A stretch of 52,338 nucleotides of DNA from an uncultured Prevotella sp. GTDB taxonomy: Bacteria; Bacteroidota; Bacteroidia; Bacteroidales; Bacteroidaceae. The stretch spans positions 7,331 to 59,668 of the forward strand of contig CAJOEC010000017.1 of the NCBI GenBank assembly GCA_905233425.1. Direction: 5' to 3'. The notes beneath the pieces are model-generated. The model had not been told where the DNA came from. It made no database searches and was given only the letters and a program-made list of their open reading frames with translations. The first letter of the stretch is position 1; each line of letters begins with the position of its first letter. The position numbers and the translations under genes are program-made. Shown here piece by piece: positions 26,599-34,290 of the stretch.

Positions 26599-27729
26599 TT
26601 ATTTAATAGTAACAGGATTCGCATAAATGCCGATGAAGATTTCGCGCAGACGCTCCATGTCGCAGTTCTCCTCATACCTGTCGAGCTTTGCCAGGCGCTT
26701 CTCGAAGGCTTCATACTGTTCGTTGGTGTACTTGTCGCGGTACTTAGTGTTGCCGTAGAGCATGTCGTGGGCGATGTAGTTGTTTGGGAAGAGCCGGTAT
26801 GCCGACTTGATGCGTCTGTCTATCAGTCCTGCCACAGCCTTGTGATATTCGCTGTTCGTCATGTTCTCGAAAGCCTCCAGCTCGTCGGTCCTGATGGGTT
26901 CGCATAGGTGGAAGACCACCCTTCCCTTATGCTGCATGATGCCCGTGAGGATGCTGTTGAGGTCCTCGCCGGGCTTCTTCACGTAGCGGGCGTACTGCGA
27001 CTGGTACAATTCGAGGGCTTTCAGCACGTCGCACGACTCCCACTCGTAGCTCACGGCCACGGGCACGATGTTCAGCTCGGCCAGAGCCTTAATCTTGTCC
27101 TTCGGCTCGCTCATGCAGAACATCTTTATGATGCCCTGGTCGGTGGCGTCGCGTCCGTCCTTGGTGCGGCCGTTGCGCTGTGCTATCCACACCGACTCGC
27201 CCTTCTCCTTGATGCACCAGCGCATATACTCCGAGAGGTGGAGCGATGAGCGGTAGAACTGTCGCAGGTCGCTGCCGGGACGCTCCACGCGGAACATCTT
27301 GTTCGACTTGCCCACGTCGACGACCACGGGGTGTGTCATCAGGTTGGCGCCGAAGGTTATCTCGGTGGTCTCGAAACCGTTTATCACAAGGAAATACTGC
27401 AGCAGACAGGCATCGAGCATGATGTCGCGGTGGTTCGATACGTAGAGGTACTGCCGTTTGGGGTCCAAGCGCTCCAAGCCTTCACAGGTGAACTCGGTGA
27501 TGCTGCGGGCGATTATCTGCCTGTTCACCTCGGCCATGGTGTCGTGCTGGAACTCGCGGATGGTGCGGAAGGAGCACACGTGCTGCCTCACGGCCTCGAT
27601 GGTCATGTCGGGATAGACGTATGAAGCCAGCAGTGGGAACACGTCGCTCGAGGCTATGCGCTGCATGGCAGCGGGGAACTCCTCGTCGTAGTAGGGGCGG
27701 ATGTCGTCGAAGTCAGGGTTTTTCTTCAT
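26599..27729 (-). CDS. PlsC-like acyltransferase
   Basis: 376 residues. Glycerolipid-type acyltransferase fold. The active-site block is VSNHRDIMLDACLL, with His100; the acidic residue falls at HxxxxxD spacing (D106) instead of the usual HxxxxD, or alternatively HxD (D102). A further block is VWIAQRNGRTKDGRDA. No clear membrane helix. It should move an acyl chain from ACP or CoA to a lipid acceptor. Its start overlaps the hydrolase stop (ATGA), and the overlap lies beside a nonamer array. Part of the acyl cluster. Confidence 0.85.
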   Translation of the reverse strand: MKKNPDFDDIRPYYDEEFPAAMQRIASSDVFPLLASYVYPDMTIEAVRQHVCSFRTIREFQHDTMAEVNRQIIARSITEFTCEGLERLDPKRQYLYVSNHRDIMLDACLLQYFLVINGFETTEITFGANLMTHPVVVDVGKSNKMFRVERPGSDLRQFYRSSLHLSEYMRWCIKEKGESVWIAQRNGRTKDGRDATDQGIIKMFCMSEPKDKIKALAELNIVPVAVSYEWESCDVLKALELYQSQYARYVKKPGEDLNSILTGIMQHKGRVVFHLCEPIRTDELEAFENMTNSEYHKAVAGLIDRRIKSAYRLFPNNYIAHDMLYGNTKYRDKYTNEQYEAFEKRLAKLDRYEENCDMERLREIFIGIYANPVTIK

Positions 27730-28691
27730 GGTTTTTTGGGGGGATTTTGGGGCTCATAGGACTTATAGGTCTCATAGGACTTATAGGTCTCATAGGACTT
27801 ATAGGTCTTATAGGACTCATAGGCCTCATGGGCCAGCCAGTCGAGGAAAGCCTTGCGCCATTGGCGGCACTCGGCGGTGCCTTTCGTGTCGCTGGCTCCG
27901 AAGCCGTGGCCTCCAGTGGCATATTGTATATATTTGTGGTTGACGCCCCGGGCTGTGAGGGCCGAGTCGAGGAGCACCGAGTTGCGGTAGTCCACGACAG
28001 GGTCGTCCTTGCAGTTCACGAGGAACACCGGCGGGCAGTCGTCGGGCACATGGCGTTCCAACGAGAGGAGGTCACGTAGGCTGTCGTTGCCCGTGCGCGA
28101 GTCGCCGAGCAGTCCGCGGCGCGAGCGGCGGTGGGTGCATTCCTCGGTCATGGTGACGACGGGATAGACAGGGACGATGAACGCGGGACGTTCCTCACGG
28201 GGGAACAGCTCGGCTGCCGACATGACGAGATGGCCTCCGGCTGAGAAGCCCATCGCGCCAACGCGGTCGGGGTCGATGCCATAGCTGCCGGCGTTCTGCC
28301 TCACATGGCGCAGGGCCTGCAGCAGGTCGTCCTGCGGGTCGGGGTAGCGGTTGCCACGGAACAGCAGACGGTAATGGGTCACGAAGGCGGGGACGTAGGC
28401 CGTGCGGTAGTGCAGCACGAAGGCGGCGATGCCGTTCTGTTGCAGCCAGCGGGCGACACAGTGCCCCTCCGTCTCCATGTCGTGCCAGAAATAGCTGCCG
28501 CCGGGGCATACCACAACGGCGGTATTCCCTTTCTCCACGAGGTATGGTGTCAGCTCCACGTTCTTACCACAGCCTGTCCCCGCCCAGATATTCACCTGCG
28601 CGGGTGCGGCAAGCGCGACGGCTATGAGTAGAAGAAGTGCTATTATAAGACGCTGAAGGCGTCTCCTCTCAATAGCCGAGTGTACGAGCAT
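27726..28691 (-). CDS. Secreted alpha/beta hydrolase (esterase)
   Basis: 321 residues from the ATG at 28691. A signal peptide (about 15-35, LIIALLLLIAVALAAPAQ) fits export. Catalytic elements: Ser150 in GFSAGGH, Asp in CKDDPVVDY, His in GGHGFG, and oxyanion block VVCPGGSYFW. It resembles acetyl-xylan or carboxylesterases; the substrate is unknown. Both ends are repeat-derived: residues 6-14 (IERRRLQR) come from a GAA-loop hairpin repeat, and about 288-317 (repeated YKSYET) from a nonamer array running to the stop. An open frame reaches up to 28877 but is only repeat DNA. Confidence 0.85.
   Translation of the reverse strand: MLVHSAIERRRLQRLIIALLLLIAVALAAPAQVNIWAGTGCGKNVELTPYLVEKGNTAVVVCPGGSYFWHDMETEGHCVARWLQQNGIAAFVLHYRTAYVPAFVTHYRLLFRGNRYPDPQDDLLQALRHVRQNAGSYGIDPDRVGAMGFSAGGHLVMSAAELFPREERPAFIVPVYPVVTMTEECTHRRSRRGLLGDSRTGNDSLRDLLSLERHVPDDCPPVFLVNCKDDPVVDYRNSVLLDSALTARGVNHKYIQYATGGHGFGASDTKGTAECRQWRKAFLDWLAHEAYESYKTYKSYETYKSYETYKSYEPQNPPKKP
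27741..27832. repeat. Nonamer array at the hydrolase 3' end
   Basis: About ten units of TAGGACTTA and TAGGTCTCA, read in frame as (YKTYKSYET)-like repeats up to the hydrolase stop. Confidence 0.9.
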
Positions 28692-28876
28692 AGCGAGCAC
28701 CCCCGGATAGTAGGCGTATGGGTAATATCGACTCTGAAAGAGTCGCCCATCCGCGCAGATGGGGCACTCTTTCAGAGTGCTTTCCATTGCCTCCAGCTGT
28801 CCGCAGGTCCTACGGACGCTGTGGTTATTGAGCGGCGACGCTTTCAGCGTCAGTTGAACTCCTTTGCGGATAATCA
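28692..28876. repeat. Cluster of GAA-loop hairpins
   Basis: Between FAD oxidoreductase 1 and the hydrolase: GACTCT-GAA-AGAGTC (28730-28744), GCACTCT-TTC-AGAGTGC (28764-28780), GACGCT-TTC-AGCGTC (28837-28851) and a GTCCTACGGAC palindrome (28807-28817). 28823-28876 repeats 3872-3925. No gene. Confidence 0.8.
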
Positions 28877-28934
28877 TAATTCGTGAAATTCGTGAAATTC
28901 GTGAAATTCGTTGTTAAAAAACATATTTCAAACT

Positions 28935-30476
28935 TTATAATATCCTGTTGAGTACATAGTTCGTGCCAAGCAACGCCTCGCAAGTGGTGATGGCCGTGAG
29001 GGGCACACCGCAGAAACCGTGGAGGTTGTTGTTCTGGCCGGTGAGCAGCAGGTTGTCGATCTTTGTCACCACGGGCAACTGCGAGAGGGCAATGTTGCGG
29101 CAGTCCTTACTGAATCCGCAGATGGTGCCTTCCTTCGCGCCATAGTAGTCGCGGATAGTGAGCGGCGAGGCTGTGTTTACGGCCTCTACGCACTGGTTGA
29201 AACCAGGGTGCACTTCCTCTATCTGGCGCAGCAGGGCCTCGGCCTTCTCCGCTTTCCAGGCCTCGTAGTCGTGGCCTCGGTGGCCGGGGGTGGTGGTGCC
29301 GGCCCAGTGGGCGGCCATCTCGAAGGGCATCGGGGCGGTGACAAGGGCCTTGGTGGCAGAACATTCAGCGTGTCTGGTGGAGGCGACAAGGGCCTCTCCT
29401 TCGCCGTGGAGGTTCCTTTCCTCCGGCGGGGTCATGAAGAGGTAGCCCAAAGGCCAGGGGCGGTCGGTGCGCGAGAAGTTCCACACGTCGTCGTAGCGCG
29501 TCATGTAGTACTCCGAATGGTTGATGTATGGGAAGGTGCCGGGCTTCAGCTTAATGAACAGCGAGAAGGCGGAGTGGGCGTTGGGTATGCTGTCCATCCT
29601 GTCGCGGAAGGCCTTGGGGAAGGCCCGTTCGTCCATCAGACGCAGAAGTGTGCAGGGGTGGATGTCGGAGATGTAGTGGTCGGAGGTGTAGACACAGCCT
29701 TTCGCGGTGCGGACAAATTCGATGTGACGGTTACTTATCTCAATCCACTCCACCCCGTCACCCGTGACGACAGTACCGCCGTTTTCGGTGATCACCTCTG
29801 CCAGTAGGTCGGCGAAGTGGCAGCTTCCGCCCACGAAGCGGCTGGCCCCGTGTATGTACAGCGTGCTGATTATGGCATGGACGTATGCCGGTGTCTGCCC
29901 TGGCCGTCCGCCGTAGAGGGGGTTCATGTATGCCAGCACGGCACGCAGGCGGCGGTCGGTGGTGAACTGTGCTATAAAGTCGGTGGCGGGCATGAGGAAG
30001 TCCGACGATCCTGAGAACAGCGACAGCCTGCCCGTGGAGGGCCGCAGATTGAAGAGGTCGGTGTGGTCGGCTATGCGCAGCACGGCATCGACATAGCGTT
30101 CCAGCCCCTTGCGCTCGTTAGGAAAAGTCCTTGCCAGCGACTCCACGAAGCCCTCGCGCCCCTGTGCGATGGTGTAGAACCGCCGGTCTTCGGCGAAATA
30201 GAGGCTGTCGGTGCAGTCGTCGTCGACATCCATCAGTCGTGCCCTGCCCTCGATGCCTAAATAGCGGCAGATGCGCCAGATGTTGCCGCCGGGGCGCATC
30301 CCCCCGACGACGTGCATTCCCGTGTCGAAGGTCTCGCCGAAGCGGCGGAACGACTGCAGTCCTCCGCCGATGGTGGCGTTCTTCTCAATCACCGTCACCT
30401 CGAAGCCCTCCTTGGCCAGGATAGCCCCGCAGAACAGCCCGCCGAGGCCCGCGCCTATTATTGTCACTTTACTCAT
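28935..30476 (-). CDS. CrtI-like FAD-dependent oxidoreductase 1
   Basis: 513 residues from ATG 30476, which overlaps the upstream gene stop (ATGA). The N-terminal FAD site VTIIGAGLGGLFCGAILAKE is followed by VIEKNATIGGGLQSF. The C-terminal LLLTGQNNNLHGFCGVPLTAI is the second FAD region. The fold is that of phytoene desaturases, carotenoid isomerases and retinol saturases, which add or remove hydrogens on polyenes or long hydrophobic chains. No other carotenoid gene is present, so a carotenoid product is not supported. Pairs with a second such enzyme. Confidence 0.87.
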   Translation of the reverse strand: MSKVTIIGAGLGGLFCGAILAKEGFEVTVIEKNATIGGGLQSFRRFGETFDTGMHVVGGMRPGGNIWRICRYLGIEGRARLMDVDDDCTDSLYFAEDRRFYTIAQGREGFVESLARTFPNERKGLERYVDAVLRIADHTDLFNLRPSTGRLSLFSGSSDFLMPATDFIAQFTTDRRLRAVLAYMNPLYGGRPGQTPAYVHAIISTLYIHGASRFVGGSCHFADLLAEVITENGGTVVTGDGVEWIEISNRHIEFVRTAKGCVYTSDHYISDIHPCTLLRLMDERAFPKAFRDRMDSIPNAHSAFSLFIKLKPGTFPYINHSEYYMTRYDDVWNFSRTDRPWPLGYLFMTPPEERNLHGEGEALVASTRHAECSATKALVTAPMPFEMAAHWAGTTTPGHRGHDYEAWKAEKAEALLRQIEEVHPGFNQCVEAVNTASPLTIRDYYGAKEGTICGFSKDCRNIALSQLPVVTKIDNLLLTGQNNNLHGFCGVPLTAITTCEALLGTNYVLNRIL

Positions 30477-32152
30477 GTCTCCATTATCTGCCTGTAGATT
30501 TTCTCGGCTGTCAGCAGTTCGCTGCACGTGACGATGGTGCCGACGATGACGCCCTGCATACCGTGGGAGTTGATGTTCTGACCCGTCTGCAGCAGGTTGG
30601 GAATCTTCGTGCGGTGGGGCACACGACAGGCGGCCCCCATGGCGATGTCCTTGGCACAGCCGTACATGCCGCCATGCTCCGTGCCCGTATAGTCGCGGTA
30701 TGTCAGCGGAGTGGAGGTGTAGTAACGCTTTATCTTACTGCTGACGCCGGGGAAGTGCCTCTCTAATGAGGCTATCAGGCGCTGGGCCTTCCGCTCCTTG
30801 AAGTCCTTGTAGTCCTGGCCGCGACGCCCGACCTTAGTGTCAGCCCATTGCGCCACGTCGCTCCACTGCATATACGAGAGTATGACACCCGTATGGGCAT
30901 AGCCTCCTCTCCCCCAGTAGTATCCTCTCTCCTCTTTCCTCTCTCCTCTCTCCTCTTTCCTCTTCAATCTCTCCTCTCCACAGAAGTGCATATAGAGGAA
31001 TCCCTTCGGCCACGACTCCTCGTCGTACTGCTCGCATCCCCAGGGCGTGTCGGTGTTGTAGCCGTAGTAGTTGTGGTTCATGTAGGGCATGGCGTTCTCC
31101 TCGAACTCCAAATAGACGGAGAACACGCCTACTGTCTGCGGTATGGCGTTAATGCGCTGGCGGAATGCGGGGCGTATGAGCCGCGAGTCGGTCATCTCAA
31201 GCGTGCGCATGGGGTGGGTGTCGCTTATCACATAGTCGGCGGCGAAAAACTCTCCCGTGGCCGTCTCCACGCCAGTGGCATGGCTGTCGTCGCATACGAT
31301 CTTCACCACCCTGTGGCGCGTCAGCACCTGTCCGCCGTAACGCTCTATGGTGCTCACCAGCGAGCGGGCAATGGCGTCGCTGCCGCCGACGATGCGGAAG
31401 GCGCTATGGTTGAAGAAGTCCATCACGAAAGCATGGGTGGCGAAGGGTGTCTTGTCGCGCACGGCGGCGTAGAGGGGCAGTGTGCCCACGAGGACCTTGG
31501 CCAGCAGGGGGTCGGTAATGATTTCCTCGATGACGCTGTTCGTGCTGCGCAACATGTAGTCGGTGTGCATCGACGCATTTGTGGGCAAGGCCTCAAACTG
31601 TTGCATCCCGCTGTCGACCTGCTTCATGGACAGTAGCGACGAGGCGTGGGCCACGCTCTCCACGGTGTCGAAATAGCGTTCGAGGTTGTCCCTCTGCTTA
31701 GGGAACCACTCTGCCATCTGCCCGATGAAGGCCTCGCGCCCGTTGGCAAAGCGGTACTGCTGCCCGCCAATGCCAATGACATCGTAGCCCCCAGTGTCTA
31801 ACTGCGACAGACGTACAACGCCAGCAGTATCCTCTCTCCTCTCTCCTCCCTCCTCTCTCGCAGCAGTATCCTCTCTCCTCTCTCCTCTCTCCTCTCTCCT
31901 CTCGAAGTCTCTCCTCTCGAAATCTCTCCTCATTTCGAGGTAGTCCATGATCTGGTGCATGACCTGCCCCTCGGCGGCACTACCGATAAAGTGCATGCCT
32001 GTCTCGAAGCGTGCACCGTGGCGCGTGAAGCATTGCAGGCAGCCGCCCGCCTGCACCCCCTGCTCCAGCACAGTCACCTCATATCCGTTCTTGGCCAGGA
32101 TGACACCGCACGTAAGCCCTCCGAGGCCGCTTCCGATGATACAAACTCGCAT
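30473..32152 (-). CDS. CrtI-like FAD-dependent oxidoreductase 2
   Basis: 559 residues from ATG 32152. FAD site VCIIGSGLGGLTCGVILAKN; C-terminal LLQTGQNINSHGMQGVIVGT parallels the partner enzyme. Clearly paralogous to oxidoreductase 1 and translated with it. Two repeat-derived, charged inserts are in frame: residues about 73-110 (ERREDTA twice) and 393-413 (RKEERGERKEERG). They come from 7-nt arrays, so a change of one unit would shift frame. A -7 box 8 nt before the ATG predicts an almost leaderless transcript. First gene of the acyl cluster. Confidence 0.87.
   Translation of the reverse strand: MRVCIIGSGLGGLTCGVILAKNGYEVTVLEQGVQAGGCLQCFTRHGARFETGMHFIGSAAEGQVMHQIMDYLEMRRDFERRDFERREERGERREDTAAREEGGERREDTAGVVRLSQLDTGGYDVIGIGGQQYRFANGREAFIGQMAEWFPKQRDNLERYFDTVESVAHASSLLSMKQVDSGMQQFEALPTNASMHTDYMLRSTNSVIEEIITDPLLAKVLVGTLPLYAAVRDKTPFATHAFVMDFFNHSAFRIVGGSDAIARSLVSTIERYGGQVLTRHRVVKIVCDDSHATGVETATGEFFAADYVISDTHPMRTLEMTDSRLIRPAFRQRINAIPQTVGVFSVYLEFEENAMPYMNHNYYGYNTDTPWGCEQYDEESWPKGFLYMHFCGEERLKRKEERGERKEERGYYWGRGGYAHTGVILSYMQWSDVAQWADTKVGRRGQDYKDFKERKAQRLIASLERHFPGVSSKIKRYYTSTPLTYRDYTGTEHGGMYGCAKDIAMGAACRVPHRTKIPNLLQTGQNINSHGMQGVIVGTIVTCSELLTAEKIYRQIMET
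30918..30980. repeat. CCTCTCT heptamer array, FAD oxidoreductase 2 (3' part)
   Basis: After CAGTAGTAT come about eight CCTCTCT or CCTCTTT units, some imperfect. Confidence 0.85.
31821..31935. repeat. CCTCTCT heptamer array, FAD oxidoreductase 2 (5' part)
   Basis: CAGCAGTAT followed by CCTCTCT units occurs twice, 40 nt apart (31821 and 31861), then CTCTCGAA-containing units. Confidence 0.88.
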
Positions 32153-32160
32153 ATTGGGTG

Positions 32161-32168
32161 CAAAAGTA
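32161..32168 (-). promoter_or_regulatory. -7 promoter box for the acyl cluster
   Basis: The minus strand reads TACTTTTG followed by CACCCAATATG; only 8 nt separate the box from the chosen ATG at 32152. Confidence 0.65.
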
Positions 32169-32279
32169 CACATTTTATTTTAAACAGCCTCTCTTTTGAC
32201 AATCTTTTAGGTTTTTCTCACCCTCCAGCAGGGGAAATGTTTCGCTCCCCGGCAGAGCCAATGATTTTGGTCTGACCGC

Positions 32280-32580
32280 CCAAAAAGTTCGCTTGGGAGC
32301 CTGAAAAAGTTCGCGCCGGGCGAACTCCGAGTTCGCCCGGCGCGGACTGACAGTTCGCCCGGCGCGAACTCAAAGTCCTCCCAGGCACCTTTTTTGCGAA
32401 CTCCTCGCCCTTTTTTGCGAACTCTTCGCCCCGTTCCCCTGCCCCGCTTTGCGGTCATACAACAGCAGACAACCCTACAGGTGGCAAAAATCCGTGTAAT
32501 CTGTGTAATCTGTGGTCGGGCAAAAAAATCCGTGTAATCTGTGGTCGGGCAAAAAAATCCGTGTAATCTGTGGTCGGGCA
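32280..32580. repeat. Intergenic repeats (GTTCGCGCCGGGC and CCACAGATT types)
   Basis: 32303-32371 holds inverted copies of AGTTCGCGCCGGGCGAACT and its complement. 32480-32580 holds three AATCCGTGTAATCTGTGGTC copies. An open frame across this region is just translated repeat. No gene is seen in 32174-32666. Confidence 0.75.
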
Positions 32581-32611
32581 AAAAGGGCGCACCCCTGTTT
32601 AGGATGCGCCC
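32579..32611 (-). terminator. Terminator after the minus-strand surface gene
   Basis: On the minus strand GGGCGCA-TCCTAAACAGGGG-TGCGCCC is followed by TTTTTG. Confidence 0.82.
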
Positions 32612-32666
32612 TCATTGAAAATATGAGCAGTGGGTAGTCTGATGGGGACTGCCCCTACCTTAACGT

Positions 32667-34268
32667 CTATCGCATGATCTTCTGCACGATGGTCTGGCCG
32701 TTGGCGAAGGTCACCTGCTGGTAGTAGACACCGGCGGGGAGGTTCTTCAGGTCGTTCTTCGTGTAGAGGCGGCTGGGATGCTCGGTGCTACGCACCATGC
32801 GTCCGCTGCCGTCGTAAAGATTGATGCTCTTGATGTTGATGCCACCCTGTGCCATGTCGATGCCCGTAGCCTCGGAGAGCTGGAGCACGAATGGCTCGGC
32901 CATGGTGCCGTAGTGGGCGTCGGCCTTGAAGGTCACCGTCTCGGTGGCGACGAAGTCACCATCCTCCGAACTGATGACGAAGGTCAGAGCGTCGGCCTCA
33001 CCGGCGGTGCCGCCGATGGTGAGGAAGTGACGACCGTTCTTCACAGCCTCGGTGGAGATAGCACGCAGCTCGGCGCCGTCGTAGACGCTCACCTGTGCAT
33101 TCTCAACCACCTCATCGCCATTCATCACCACTGCAATCATGGTCATGTTGTCCTTGAATAACAGAGAGGTGCCAGAGGTCTCAGAAGCCACAGATGCCTT
33201 GCGTGCCCTGTGAACGGGAACGTTCCTTCCGCTGTTGGCGGGAGCCGGGTAAGTGAAGGTCTTTCCTTGAGTATCCATCGACTGGTACTGGTAACCCTCA
33301 CCGGGTGTCATGGCCTGCAGTGTGCCATCCCAATCACCTTCTGAATACATGGCGAAGCTCGACTGCCCCTTCACTATGTCACCATCCTTCGGGTTGGCAT
33401 TGCCAAAGGCGGCCTGCAGTGAGTTGGAAGCCTGGAGAGGATAGCCTATCCACGACCAGCCTGCGTTGATGGTGATGGTTGTGTTGGCGTAATCGACAGG
33501 CTCGCCGACAACTGTCTCGGTGTAAGGCTCTGCAACCTTCAGCTTGTACATGGTGCCATAGCCGAGTTCGAAGTCGGGGAACCAGCCAATGTCACTGTTC
33601 GAGCTGGAGTTGTAAGGATTGCTGATGTTGGTCACAGCCACGCCAGCATCCTTGAACACATCAGTAAGCGTATTGACCTTAGGCTGTGCATAGAGCGAGA
33701 ACCACTTCCATCCGATTTGGTCGGACGAGAGATCCTGTTCAATCTCGTTGCTCGGCGTGAAGATGGCGGGATTGCCGAATGTACCAATAGCCTTGTCGGC
33801 AGTGAACACGTCGGGCTTGAGGGTCTCGTCGATGTCAGTGATCTGGACTGACGGATAGATCTGTCCTGTGCTGGCGTCGTATGCCTTGTAGACGAGGTCG
33901 GCCTGAGTGTCGCCATAGATGTTGAGCAGCACGAAGTAGGATTCGTCCTCACTATAGTACTCCGGCTGTGCCACGCCCACGCACTCTGTGCCACGGAATG
34001 CGGCCACCATGTCGTTGGCGTCGGTGCTCAGCACGTCGTCGATCTTCAGCTGTCCGATGATGGTCATCGTGTTGGGGCCGGTTACAGCCACCCAGTCGGG
34101 ACGGTCACCCTCGACGGTCAGCGCGACGCTGAGCGGAGTGGCGATGCCCTGTGAGCCTCTCAAGTAGACGGTGGCGTCGTAGCTGCCGATGGCAAGGCTC
34201 GGGTCGACAGTGAAGTTCAGCGTGCGCTTCGACAGCGGAGAGAAACAGGGGACGTTGGCAGCCGACAC
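32667..34268 (-). CDS. Secreted surface protein, N-terminus missing
   Basis: About 534 codons of credible protein. The 5' boundary is where family-like sequence stops, not a start codon. It opens with an Ig-like strand pattern (NFTVDPSLAIGSYDATVYLRG), continues with repeated beta-sandwich sequence (GWKWFSLYAQ, GWSWIGYPLQ) and ends with a T9SS-like sorting tail: LYDGSGRMVRS...LPAGVYYQQV and final QKIMR. The open frame upstream to 34547 is the antisense of the opposite gene. No signal peptide remains. A good terminator follows. See the head-to-head junction finding. Confidence 0.75.
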   Translation of the reverse strand: MSAANVPCFSPLSKRTLNFTVDPSLAIGSYDATVYLRGSQGIATPLSVALTVEGDRPDWVAVTGPNTMTIIGQLKIDDVLSTDANDMVAAFRGTECVGVAQPEYYSEDESYFVLLNIYGDTQADLVYKAYDASTGQIYPSVQITDIDETLKPDVFTADKAIGTFGNPAIFTPSNEIEQDLSSDQIGWKWFSLYAQPKVNTLTDVFKDAGVAVTNISNPYNSSSNSDIGWFPDFELGYGTMYKLKVAEPYTETVVGEPVDYANTTITINAGWSWIGYPLQASNSLQAAFGNANPKDGDIVKGQSSFAMYSEGDWDGTLQAMTPGEGYQYQSMDTQGKTFTYPAPANSGRNVPVHRARKASVASETSGTSLLFKDNMTMIAVVMNGDEVVENAQVSVYDGAELRAISTEAVKNGRHFLTIGGTAGEADALTFVISSEDGDFVATETVTFKADAHYGTMAEPFVLQLSEATGIDMAQGGINIKSINLYDGSGRMVRSTEHPSRLYTKNDLKNLPAGVYYQQVTFANGQTIVQKIMR

Positions 34269-34290
34269 AGAGGGCGCACATCTGACCACC
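34225..34290. other. Head-to-head junction of two truncated genes
   Basis: Minus-strand coding sequence is convincing up to about 34250-34268 and plus-strand coding sequence from about 34273. No intergenic region, promoter or signal peptide lies between them. No inverted repeat is visible at the point. Confidence 0.65.

Noticed and set aside
28935..32152. Carotenoid biosynthesis locus
   Set aside because: The two FAD enzymes have the CrtI fold, but no phytoene synthase, cyclase or hydroxylase is present. The fold also covers retinol saturases and other polyene enzymes.
32207..32581. 124-codon minus-strand open frame
   Set aside because: It is translated CCACAGATT and GTTCGCGCC repeat DNA, with no family resemblance.
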